Source: DATHWB01 sp035544575 (lineage in GTDB: Bacteria; Actinomycetota; Acidimicrobiia; Spongiisociales; ZC4RG35). Taken from it: a DNA stretch of 64,000 nucleotides. The stretch covers positions 7,309 through 71,308 of the forward strand of contig DATKEC010000132.1 of NCBI GenBank assembly GCA_035544575.1, given 5' to 3'. The position numbers and the translations under genes were made by a program. The notes below the pieces were generated by a model that saw nothing but the letters and a program-made list of their open reading frames with translations, ran no database searches and was not told the origin of the DNA. This document shows, piece after piece, positions 51,678 through 59,525 of the stretch (its first letter is position 1; each line of letters opens with the position of its first letter).

Positions 51678-52172
51678 TCAGATGAGTGCTTCGACGGCGT
51701 AGCCGATTCCGATCAGTACGCCCGTGGTGAGCGCATGGCTGAGGAGGGTCACGACTGCCGCCATGTCGAGACGGGCGAGGGTGACTCGCTGGAGCATGAA
51801 GATTCCGGCCAGGAGCCACCACGTGATGCCGATGGGTGGGCCGATGGTCGGCACCGGGATGAGCAGCAGCGGAAGTGACGTCGCCGTGATGGTGGCCGTC
51901 GTTTCGGCGAGGGTGACTTGTTGCCGGGCGATGCGTGTCACGAGCCTGAGCACGAACGCCGCCAGCAGGGCTGTCAGAGGGGCGAGAACGGGTGTCAGAA
52001 CCGTGGGGAGGATCTCGAAGGTGGTGAGCCCGACGACGAATGTCGCGATGACCGCAAAGCCGATCAGCCCGTCGTCGGCGACGGCTGGATCCTCCTTGAG
52101 TGCTTCGGCGGCGGTTCTCCTGCCGGTCGACGCGTCCCAGATCGTGCGGGCGATGCGTCGCAGGGCTCTCAC
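51678..52172 (-). CDS. Membrane protein, unknown function (Yip1-like topology)
   Basis: A 164-residue protein: about 35 soluble N-terminal residues (MRALRRIARTIWDASTGRRT), then about four to five TM segments. The opening KEDPAVADDGLIGFAVIATF resembles Yip1-type membrane proteins but this is weak. The start overlaps the mobA stop (ATGA). No function can be assigned. Confidence 0.68.
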   Translation of the reverse strand: MRALRRIARTIWDASTGRRTAAEALKEDPAVADDGLIGFAVIATFVVGLTTFEILPTVLTPVLAPLTALLAAFVLRLVTRIARQQVTLAETTATITATSLPLLLIPVPTIGPPIGITWWLLAGIFMLQRVTLARLDMAAVVTLLSHALTTGVLIGIGYAVEALI

Positions 52173-52768
52173 GGTTCACCGAACCTGTCGAGTCCCGCTT
52201 CGAGTTCGGTGGCGGAGTCAGCCGAGAACCACGAGCGACCGTCCTCGCCCCATGTCCGCCATTCGTCGTCGATGACCGGCTGGAACGAGATCCTGTCCAG
52301 CAGGCTCTGAATGCTTCCGCCACCCTCGAGTTCCTCCGAGACGTTGTCGAGGGCGGCCGCCGGGTACACCGCGCACGTCGTTTGCCGGATTCCGTCATCG
52401 ACGGGTAGCACCGGAAGTTCACCGCCGACGTCGAGCAGTCGGCGCAGGGTCGGGACCTGCACCCATGGTTGATCGACGGCGACCACCGTCAGCACGGAGT
52501 TCGGAAACTCGGCGACGGCGGCGGCCAGACCGGCGAGCGGGCCCCGGTGGGGGCTCCCCGAGTCCGAAAGCGTCCGCACTCCAGGGGGCGACTCGCTGCC
52601 ACCTGCCACGATGACCTCGTCACAGACCGATCCCAAGGCACCGAGGACGTGGTTGAGCATCGTTCTCGACCCGACGACGACCTGGGCCTTGTCGACGCCC
52701 ATCCGCGAAGAGCGTCCGCCGGCGAGTATCACTCCGACCGTTGATGCCATGTACGCCGATGATGTCAC
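52169..52768 (-). CDS. mobA: Molybdenum cofactor guanylyltransferase
   Basis: Attaches GMP to molybdopterin to form Mo-bis-MGD precursors. A 199-residue nucleotidyltransferase: GVILAGGRSSRMGVDKAQVV gives the LAGGxSxRMGxDK signature, and VVAVDQPWVQVPTLRRLL gives the D(Q/M)P metal-site motif. The GTG start at 52768 has GGGAGGAGG 7 nt upstream and is preferred over the internal ATG at 52750. It sits 30 nt after the 7-TM fusion gene and overlaps the following gene. moaA is 3.3 kb away on the other strand. Confidence 0.88.
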   Translation of the reverse strand: MTSSAYMASTVGVILAGGRSSRMGVDKAQVVVGSRTMLNHVLGALGSVCDEVIVAGGSESPPGVRTLSDSGSPHRGPLAGLAAAVAEFPNSVLTVVAVDQPWVQVPTLRRLLDVGGELPVLPVDDGIRQTTCAVYPAAALDNVSEELEGGGSIQSLLDRISFQPVIDDEWRTWGEDGRSWFSADSATELEAGLDRFGEP

Positions 52769-52798
52769 GTAACGCCTCCTCCCGCGCAGTCGCTCCCC

Positions 52799-53902
52799 TC
52801 ATCGTCGAGCGGGAGTGCGTCGCGCCGTGCCTGTCGGCGGCACCGCGTCGCTGAGACGCCGGGCGAGTTGATGCGCCGTGTCGTAGTAGATCTCCATGAC
52901 CGCGATCCCGCGTAACGGGCGCGGAATGCCTCGACCCTGGGGCGAGGCGACGACGACGGGGACCCGCTTGGCGGCGGCGTATCCGGCCATGACGATGCCG
53001 TAGCCGTCCCTCAGGTCGGCAAGGACCACCGCAGCGGTGTCGATGGCTCGGAATGTTTCCTTGGCGAGGTCAGCGGGCGACCGTCCGACTTCGCCCCACG
53101 ACTCGAGATCACGAGCCGGACAGAACACCTCGTAACCCGCCTCTTCCAGTAGCGCGATCGTGTGATCGGCATGACGGCGGGCGTCGCTCGTGGTGGATGG
53201 GCCGAGCAGGACGACGCGGGGACGGGGAGGGTCGGCGAACCGAGCCCCTTTCGTGACGCGGTATCCGAGCCAGAGCAACGTGGCGGTGACTGTGAGTTTG
53301 AGGGCGAAGGCACCTTCTTCTTCCAGCGCCAGCACCGTTCCCTGGAACGATGCCACGAGTGTCCCCGCGAGAATCAGCGCGTTTCCGATCACGATCCGCC
53401 GGTTGGTGCGCCAGAACCGGAACAGGGATACGAGCGAGAGGACGATCAGGAGTAGGGCGCCCGTTCCTCCCGCGATCGCCGCCAGCAGCCGGGGTCCGAA
53501 GCCATCCGTTATCGGCGGAAAGATCGCGGACGGAACTCCCGTGGCCGGGAGCGGGTTGACGAACGGGACGGTTGTGGTCAGCGTGATCGAGATCGCGGCG
53601 ATCGCTCCCACCACGACCGTCATCACATGGCCCGAGCGTCGGCCGACGACGAGGAACATCGATCCGAGCGCCAACACCGGGATGTTCAGGATGGCTCCGA
53701 AGAGGAAGAAAGTCCGGTACGCGATGCCGTTCCAACCCACAGTCGTTCCGTAGACGAAGGCCCAGGTGGCGATGGCGAACATCAGGATGCCCGCCGCATA
53801 GGCAGCGACGTGCGGCCGCGGGGACCGACGGTGATCCCGGATCAGGTCGATTGCGAAGACTGTGGAGGCGACTCCGCCGACCACGCCGAGGATGGCATCC
53901 AT
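52799..53902 (-). CDS. 7-TM protein with C-terminal nucleoside 2-deoxyribosyltransferase-like domain
   Basis: A 367-residue protein. Seven hydrophobic segments lie in residues 1-216 (for example ILGVVGGVASTVFAIDLI, YRTFFLFGAILNIPVLALGS, LLAAIAGGTGALLLIVLSLV, FALKLTVTATLLWLGY). Residues 229-320 form an alpha/beta domain like nucleoside 2-deoxyribosyltransferases: PRVVLLGPST, ALLEEAGYEVFCPARDL, AIDTAAVVLADLRDGYG and AGYAAAKRVPVVVASPQ. The usual catalytic Glu in the GTxxEIGYA position appears to be Met305. It lies 11 nt after the ABC ATPase gene and 30 nt before mobA. A sensor role is inference; I do not know a characterised relative. Confidence 0.72.
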   Translation of the reverse strand: MDAILGVVGGVASTVFAIDLIRDHRRSPRPHVAAYAAGILMFAIATWAFVYGTTVGWNGIAYRTFFLFGAILNIPVLALGSMFLVVGRRSGHVMTVVVGAIAAISITLTTTVPFVNPLPATGVPSAIFPPITDGFGPRLLAAIAGGTGALLLIVLSLVSLFRFWRTNRRIVIGNALILAGTLVASFQGTVLALEEEGAFALKLTVTATLLWLGYRVTKGARFADPPRPRVVLLGPSTTSDARRHADHTIALLEEAGYEVFCPARDLESWGEVGRSPADLAKETFRAIDTAAVVLADLRDGYGIVMAGYAAAKRVPVVVASPQGRGIPRPLRGIAVMEIYYDTAHQLARRLSDAVPPTGTARRTPARR

Positions 53903-53913
53903 CGGCAGCGACG

Positions 53914-54945
53914 CTAGTTGGATCCCGGCTGGGGAAAGGTCGCAGCTCCTTCGACGGACACGTCGACGCGGTCGCCGATCTCGAAGAGGGGGCTGGGACC
54001 GAGTCGGGCGCGGATGATGGAGCCGTCGGGGAGGCCGACCGTCACCAGTTGATCGTGACCGAAGAACTCACGTCGGTGAACGACGCCGGTGCCGTGTTCG
54101 GCGGGGAGCAGCGTGACGGATTCAGGACGGATCATGACAGTTACTGGTCCGTGGCCGCCGGTGGTGAACGTGCCGGCAGACGTCGCGACGACTCCGTCTT
54201 CGACTTCTCCGGGGAGGAAGTCCGCGTCGCCGAGGAACGACGCCACCCAGGTGTCGGCGGGTCGGTGGTAGAGCTCTGCGGGCGTCCCGGTCTGTATGAC
54301 GCGGCCGTCGCGCATGACGGCCACGATGTCCGAGAGCGACAGGGCTTCCTCCTGGTCGTGGGTGACGAAGATCGCAGTGGTGCCGCTGCGGCGGAGGATT
54401 TCGGCGACTTCGCCCCGTACCTTGGCTCGGAGCGTCGCGTCGAGATTGGAAAACGGCTCGTCGAGGAGGATCACCTCTGGGTCGGGTGCGAGCGCGCGCG
54501 CCAATGCCACCCGCTGTTGTTCCCCGCCGGAGAGCTCGTGGGGGAGCCGGTCGGCTTTGGAGCTGAGACCGACGAGCGCGAGCACCTCGGCCACCCGGGC
54601 GGCGCGGGTCGGTCTGGCGACGCCGTAGCCGGCGTTGCGGCTCACCGTGAGGTGCGGAAACAATGCGTAGTCCTGGAACACCATGCCCACGCGGCGGCGC
54701 TCGGGCGGCACGAACACACCAGGCCCGACCACCGTCCGCCCGTCGATGTCGATCGTGCCTTGGTCCGGGCGGTCGAAGCCGGCGATGAGCCTCAACGCCG
54801 TGGTCTTGCCCGAGCCGGACGGCCCTAGCAGCGTCATCAGCGAGCCGGTCGGCACATCGAGGTCCAGACCGGCGAGGGCCTGAGTCTCGCCGAACCACTT
54901 TTCGAGGCCCCGCGTGCGGATGGCGGCGACGGGCGGCTCGGTCAT
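53914..54945 (-). CDS. Iron-type ABC transporter ATP-binding protein
   Basis: A 343-residue ATPase: Walker A GPSGSGKTTALRLI at 41-54, Q-loop FQDYALFPHLTV, signature LSGGEQQRVALARAL, Walker B VILLDEPFSNLDATLRAKVR, H-loop FVTHDQEEALSL, and a C-terminal TOBE domain (VMIRPESVTLLPAEHGTGVV). It energises the importer with the permease, whose stop overlaps its start, and the lipoprotein. The FbpC/PotA/AfuC subgroup fits ferric iron or a related metal. Confidence 0.9.
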   Translation of the reverse strand: MTEPPVAAIRTRGLEKWFGETQALAGLDLDVPTGSLMTLLGPSGSGKTTALRLIAGFDRPDQGTIDIDGRTVVGPGVFVPPERRRVGMVFQDYALFPHLTVSRNAGYGVARPTRAARVAEVLALVGLSSKADRLPHELSGGEQQRVALARALAPDPEVILLDEPFSNLDATLRAKVRGEVAEILRRSGTTAIFVTHDQEEALSLSDIVAVMRDGRVIQTGTPAELYHRPADTWVASFLGDADFLPGEVEDGVVATSAGTFTTGGHGPVTVMIRPESVTLLPAEHGTGVVHRREFFGHDQLVTVGLPDGSIIRARLGPSPLFEIGDRVDVSVEGAATFPQPGSN

Positions 54946-56558
54946 CGGTGTAGATCTCTCGTCACGAGGAGGTAGAGCGGGACGGCTGATATCCCGACGA
55001 GTACCAGGGCCGCCACACTCGCCTGAGTGTAGAAGAGCTCAGACGAGGCGCTCCAGATGCGGACCGCCAGGGTCTCGAATCCGGTGGGGCGCAGCATGAG
55101 CGTTGCCGGCAGCTCCTTCATCACCGTGAGAAAGACGAGGGCACCGCCTGCCAGGAGCGAACGCCAGACGAGAGGGATCGTGACCCGAGCCAGCGTCGCC
55201 AGGCCGCCGGATCCGAGGCTGCGACTGGCGTCTTCGAGGTTCGTTCCGACTTGGCGGAGGCCGGCCTGTGTGGCCGAGAGAGCCTGTGGGAGGAACATCG
55301 CGACGTATGCGATGACCAGAAGTGTCACCGTTTGATACACCCCGCGGGCGTAGCGCAGCGAGAGCACCAGGAACCCGAGCCCGACCGCCAGGTGCGGCAG
55401 GGAATATGTCGACCAGCTGATGGCTTCGAGAGCCCGCGACAGCCGGCCCGGATGGCGCACCGTGAGGATGGCGACCGGGAGGGCTGCGGCCGCAGTGACG
55501 GCGGCTGCCCCCAGCGCCACACCCGCCGAGCGGGACGCCTCGGCCCACACGGATCCGAACACGTTGCCCAACGACAGCCCCTGCACGGTCCACCAGCCGA
55601 GGGTGATGAGAGGCAGGACGAGGCTGGCGATGACGAGAGCGGTGAGGAATCCGTACGCGGCCATCCTGGGAAACCCACCCAGGACGACACGGTCCGCTGG
55701 CCGCGTCGCCCGGCGGGACGCAAGCGAGGCCCGCCCCCGGTTGCGTTGTTCGGCGATCACCAGCACGAGGGCGGCCATGACCAGGACCCCTGACAGGAAC
55801 AGGGCGGGGGTGAGGTCGAGGCGTCCCCGGAACTGCGTGTAGATCGCCCGGGTGAAGGTCTCGTACCGCAGGAGCGAGACGGCTCCGAAGTCCGAGATCA
55901 CATACAACCCGACGAGCAACGACGAGCTGAGGAGGGCAGGCCGCAGTTGCGGCAGCACGACGTCGAGGAACGTTCGTCGCGAGGAGGCGCCGAGGCCCCG
56001 CGAGGCCTCCTCCAGCGTCGGGTCCATCCTGGCTAGAGCCGGTGTCGTGATGAGGTGGACGTATGAGAAGTTCCACAGGCTCAATGCCCCCCACGCCGCC
56101 CAGAACCCGCTGAAGACTCCGAGTTTGGGGAGCCCGATGGCATCGAGGGCGACGGACACCACGCCGGTGTTGCCCGAGGAGCCGAGCATGGCGAGGGCAC
56201 CGACGTAGGAGGGGATCACGAGGGGAAGGCTCACGAGCATGGACCAGAACCCCCGGCCGGCCAGATTCGTGCGGGTCGTCAGCCACGCGGTCGCCGTCCC
56301 GAGCACGAGTGCGGTGGCGGTCACGGTCACGACGAGAAGGCCGGTGGATGCGAAGAGCTGTCCGAGTCGGGGGGCGGAAATCCCTCCAGAGTCGATGCCG
56401 CCGGGGCGTACGACGGTCCACAGGAGGTGAGCGATCGGAGCCGCCCCCGGAAGCGTGACGGCGATCGCCATCACCCACAGCGCGGGCGTTGGCCTCCGCC
56501 GTTTCCGGCCGGGGGCCAACGGGGGCGGCACGACCGCCGGAGGCGTGACAGTCGCCAT
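54942..56558 (-). CDS. ABC transporter permease, two fused membrane domains (FbpB/ThiP type)
   Basis: A 538-residue permease with about twelve TM segments in two homologous halves. EAA loops are visible in each: LEEASRGLGASSRRTFLDVV in the first and LEDASRSLGSGGLATLARVT in the second. Fused permeases of this kind serve FbpABC/AfuABC iron and ThiBPQ systems. ATG 56558 overlaps the lipoprotein stop by one base; it ends 4 nt inside the ATPase gene. Confidence 0.9.
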   Translation of the reverse strand: MATVTPPAVVPPPLAPGRKRRRPTPALWVMAIAVTLPGAAPIAHLLWTVVRPGGIDSGGISAPRLGQLFASTGLLVVTVTATALVLGTATAWLTTRTNLAGRGFWSMLVSLPLVIPSYVGALAMLGSSGNTGVVSVALDAIGLPKLGVFSGFWAAWGALSLWNFSYVHLITTPALARMDPTLEEASRGLGASSRRTFLDVVLPQLRPALLSSSLLVGLYVISDFGAVSLLRYETFTRAIYTQFRGRLDLTPALFLSGVLVMAALVLVIAEQRNRGRASLASRRATRPADRVVLGGFPRMAAYGFLTALVIASLVLPLITLGWWTVQGLSLGNVFGSVWAEASRSAGVALGAAAVTAAAALPVAILTVRHPGRLSRALEAISWSTYSLPHLAVGLGFLVLSLRYARGVYQTVTLLVIAYVAMFLPQALSATQAGLRQVGTNLEDASRSLGSGGLATLARVTIPLVWRSLLAGGALVFLTVMKELPATLMLRPTGFETLAVRIWSASSELFYTQASVAALVLVGISAVPLYLLVTRDLHR

Positions 56559-57592
56559 CAGGTCAGACCGGCCTCCGCGATGAGTCCGAGGGCGGGTTCG
56601 AGCGTGTCGGCGGTGTCGGTGAGGTTGATGTCGAGCGTGGGAAGCTCGGCGAGGGGGAGTTGACCGGCCGGTGTGCCCACGCCGGGGATCAGCGGGTATT
56701 CGAACAACGAGAGGAAGTGTGTCTGGGACTCGGCGGACAGCAGGTGACGAATCAGGGCGACCGCCGCCTCGGGCTGGTCGCTGTTGGCGAGGACGCCGGC
56801 TCCCGTCGCCATCACGAGCCCGCCGGGGTCCCCGGAGCTGAAGAAGTGATTGGCGGCCGGCACACCGCCCAGTTGGTCGATTCGCTGGAGCAGGTAGTAG
56901 TGGTTGACGAGTCCCGCCTCGAGGTCTCCCGCCACCACGGCGTCGACGATCGGGCCGTTCCCGTCGTAGATCACCGGGTCGTTGGCGGCGATTCCCCGCA
57001 GCCACTCGCGAGTCCGGTCCTCTCCTTCGGCGACGATCATTCCCGTTACGAACGCCACGAACGATCCATTGGTGGGCGCCACGCCGAAGCGTCCGGCCCA
57101 CTCCGGCTCGATGAGATCCCACACGGTGGCGGGCAGAGCGTCGTCGGCCACGAGGTCGGTGTTGTAGACGAGAACCCTGCTGCGACCCGTGATGCCGACC
57201 CAGTGGTTCTCGTTGTCGGAGAAGCGGGCATCGACGAGTTCGACGACCTCGGCGGGCAGTTCGGCGAGGAGTCCTTGGTTGGCGATCCCACCGATGAACG
57301 CCGGATCCTGGGCCCAGAACACGTCGGCGGGTGACGACGCACCTTCGGCGACGATTGTCGTTGCGAGGTCACCGGTGCCGCCGTAGCGGACCTCGACTTC
57401 GATTCCCGAGGCCGCCGTGAAGGCGTCGATCACGGGCTGCACGAAATTCTCGTTGCGACCCGAGTAGAGGACCAACTGGCCGGATCCGACGGGTGGTGCG
57501 GTCGAGATCGTCGTCTGGTCCGAGGCGTTCTCTCCGCCACAGGCCGTGACCACCAGGGAGAGGGCGATGGCCAGCCCCGTCAGTCGTCGCAT
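56558..57592 (-). CDS. Iron-type ABC transporter substrate-binding lipoprotein
   Basis: A 344-residue lipoprotein: a signal peptide with lipobox VTAC (C18) and MRRLTGLAIALSLVV ahead of it. The mature part starts VLYSGRNENFVQPVIDAFTA, the FbpA/FutA-like beginning, and ADVFWAQDPAFIGG, WVGITGRSRVLVYN and a tyrosine pair (VNHYYLLQRI) follow; such tyrosines bind Fe(III) in FbpA. It is first in the importer operon and divergent from a DtxR-family repressor with two palindromes between them. Confidence 0.9.
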   Translation of the reverse strand: MRRLTGLAIALSLVVTACGGENASDQTTISTAPPVGSGQLVLYSGRNENFVQPVIDAFTAASGIEVEVRYGGTGDLATTIVAEGASSPADVFWAQDPAFIGGIANQGLLAELPAEVVELVDARFSDNENHWVGITGRSRVLVYNTDLVADDALPATVWDLIEPEWAGRFGVAPTNGSFVAFVTGMIVAEGEDRTREWLRGIAANDPVIYDGNGPIVDAVVAGDLEAGLVNHYYLLQRIDQLGGVPAANHFFSSGDPGGLVMATGAGVLANSDQPEAAVALIRHLLSAESQTHFLSLFEYPLIPGVGTPAGQLPLAELPTLDINLTDTADTLEPALGLIAEAGLT

Positions 57593-57641
57593 CAGCCTGT
57601 CCCTTTCGGCTCGTTCCGTGTGAGTGCGCCGGCACGATAAA

Positions 57642-57663
57642 TTGCACTATCACGGTAGTGCAA
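57642..57663. promoter_or_regulatory. Palindromic operator candidate 1 upstream of the importer
   Basis: TTGCACTA (57642-57649) and TAGTGCAA (57656-57663) are a perfect 8-bp inverted repeat with a 6-bp centre. On the minus strand its TTGCAC can serve as a -35, with TTTATC as a weak -10 sixteen bases on, so a protein bound here would block the importer promoter. It is 50 bp before the lipoprotein ATG. Confidence 0.65.
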
Positions 57664-57681
57664 ATGCTCCTTACAGCGATC

Positions 57682-57697
57682 GTTAGGCGCGGCTAAC
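57682..57697. promoter_or_regulatory. Palindromic operator candidate 2, near the repressor gene
   Basis: GTTAGGCGCGGCTAAC is a 16-bp near-perfect palindrome (one mismatched pair), with GTTAG/CTAAC arms like those in DtxR-family boxes but wider spacing. It lies between a TTACAG (57671) and TAACAC (57694) that could be a plus-strand promoter for the repressor, suggesting autoregulation. Confidence 0.6.
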
Positions 57698-57755
57698 ACA
57701 CCCGGGGATCTGTGCCCAGGTGGGCCGGTCCGGCCCGGCAGGTAGCATCGCCAGG

Positions 57756-58433
57756 GTGACCGACATCAGCGCCGCCCGCGAGGTGACCCAGTACCGGACG
57801 CCGTATCGGGAGTACGCGGCGGCGGTCTACGAACTGGCCGAAGCCGATCTGCCGGTCATCCAGGCCCGGATCGCCGACTGGCTCGGCGTGTCCCGCCCAT
57901 CGGTGTCCGAGATGATCCACCGGATGTCCGATGACGGCTTGGTCACGATCGGCGAGGAGATCGAGCTCACGGAATCAGGTCGCCACCTGGCCGAGGTGGT
58001 CGTGCGACGTCACCGGTTGGCGGAACGATTCCTGACCGAGGTGCTTGGACTCGCCTGGGTCAAGGTTCACGAAGAGGCCGAAGTCTGGGAGCACGCCATC
58101 TCCGATCAGGTCGAGAAAGCCATGTGGAAAAAGCTGGGCGACCCGAAGACCTGCCCCCACGGCAACCCGATTCCCGGGGCGGGCTATCAGGCGCCTCCGG
58201 TCGAACCCCTGGCCGCGATGACCGATCGCATCGCGGTGCTCGAGCGTATTTCGGAGGAACTCGAACTCGACGACGACATCATGGGCTTCCTCGACACGAA
58301 CGGCCTGCGACCCGGCGCCCGGGTGGGGATCGTCGCCCGCACGCCCGACGGGACGATCACCGTGCGCGTGAACGACGACCACCAGGTGGGCTTGGGGCCG
58401 TTCATCGCCGAACGCGTCTACGTCGTTCGCTGA
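57756..58433 (+). CDS. DtxR/MntR-family metal-dependent repressor
   Basis: A 225-residue protein with the three-part DtxR layout: winged helix (VIQARIADWLGVSRPSVSEM then IHRMSDDGL), metal/dimer domain (VHEEAEVWEHAISDQVEKAM and CPHGNPIPG), and a C-terminal SH3/FeoA-like domain (GLRPGARVGIVARTPDGTIT). At the DtxR Cys102 position the sequence is Glu (EVWEH), and at Met10 it is acidic (YREY), which by my memory is the MntR pattern. GTG 57756 gives the right length. It is divergent from the metal importer, its probable target. The last 16 bp overlap the convergent phosphodiesterase gene. Confidence 0.88.
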   Translation: MTDISAAREVTQYRTPYREYAAAVYELAEADLPVIQARIADWLGVSRPSVSEMIHRMSDDGLVTIGEEIELTESGRHLAEVVVRRHRLAERFLTEVLGLAWVKVHEEAEVWEHAISDQVEKAMWKKLGDPKTCPHGNPIPGAGYQAPPVEPLAAMTDRIAVLERISEELELDDDIMGFLDTNGLRPGARVGIVARTPDGTITVRVNDDHQVGLGPFIAERVYVVR

Positions 58434-59515
58434 CCGCCCACCAGCAGCGGAACCTCGACCTCGTGCCGTGTCAACCCACCGTGGTACCCGACGAGACGCT
58501 TGTCGAAGCCCCGCGGCAGCAACAACGAGCGGTCCGCCGCCAGCGCCACCACGTCGGGCATCCGCTGGTCGAGTTCGGGGTGCGGATCCCCGTCGTGGCC
58601 GAACCAGGCGATGAAGTCGTCGCGCAACACCAGTTGGGCCTGGGTGTCTGCCAACAGATCGGCGATGGCATCCACATCACCGCGCGCCATCAGCGATCGC
58701 GAGTCTCCGAACCAGATCTGGGACTCCATGTCGCGATGCCGCAGCAGGGTCTTGTCCGACTCGCGGTAGTCGAGGTGGCCGTGGTCGGCGGTTCCGACGA
58801 GGGCGACCTCGACCTGCTGGCAGAGTCGTTGCCACAGCCGCCCGGCCTCGGTGACGGTCCGCGCATAGGCGGCACTCGCTCGACCGCTGACGTGGGCGGC
58901 TACGTCGACGTCCGGCCAGTACGCGAACACGAAACGCCCGGGGGCGTTAGCCAGCTGCACCGTGGCCTCGACCCACTCGGCCTTCGACCACACCGCCTCG
59001 AAGCGGCAACCCCGATAAAGCGCGGTTGACAGCGGTGATCCGGCGAAACCACCGGGCTGGACCGTGACCGGCTCGATTCCCGCCTCGCGCAGCCGTTCCC
59101 ACAGCGTGGGGCCGGGCAGGAAGGCTTCGAAGTCGAGGGGCACCGGCGTTCCGGACGGTGTCATGAACTTGAGGACGTTGGTGACCACTCCCGCGCTGGG
59201 CAACCACATGAGATGGCCGAGCACGCCGTGACCTGCCGCTACCCGGCCGGTCGCCACCGACGCCAGGCTGACGGTGGTGGTCGTCGGGAACGGAGCGTGG
59301 AGGATGCCGGCCACACTCGACGCGAGGTCGTCGACGCCGGCGGTCTGGGAGGCGCCCAAACCGTCGAACAGGGCGAGACACACCGACGGGCCGTCTGGCA
59401 CGAGTTCTGAGAGTTCGGGCGAGAGGCGATCGGCCCGGGACGAGCCGGTGAACCGGTGTTCGATTTCTGCGACGAGATTGACCAGGCCGCGTCCCGTGGT
59501 CGACGGGATCAGCAC
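58418..59515 (-). CDS. Type I phosphodiesterase/nucleotide pyrophosphatase-like (alkaline phosphatase fold) protein
   Basis: A 365-residue protein. Features of the fold: CLALFDGLGASQ (first metal Asp), FPTTTTVSLASVATG with the nucleophile Thr, GHGVLGHLMWLPSAGVVTNV, AYWPDVDVAAHVSG, GTADHGHLDYRES with the DHG and final YHGGLTRHEVEVPLLVG. These match the PglZ/NPP group that hydrolyses phosphodiesters or pyrophosphates; the substrate is unknown. GTG 59515 (VLIPSTTGRG) is the first sensible start; an ATG overlapping the upstream stop is in another frame. Confidence 0.83.
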   Translation of the reverse strand: MLIPSTTGRGLVNLVAEIEHRFTGSSRADRLSPELSELVPDGPSVCLALFDGLGASQTAGVDDLASSVAGILHAPFPTTTTVSLASVATGRVAAGHGVLGHLMWLPSAGVVTNVLKFMTPSGTPVPLDFEAFLPGPTLWERLREAGIEPVTVQPGGFAGSPLSTALYRGCRFEAVWSKAEWVEATVQLANAPGRFVFAYWPDVDVAAHVSGRASAAYARTVTEAGRLWQRLCQQVEVALVGTADHGHLDYRESDKTLLRHRDMESQIWFGDSRSLMARGDVDAIADLLADTQAQLVLRDDFIAWFGHDGDPHPELDQRMPDVVALAADRSLLLPRGFDKRLVGYHGGLTRHEVEVPLLVGGQRTT

Positions 59516-59525
59516 GAGGAGGCGC

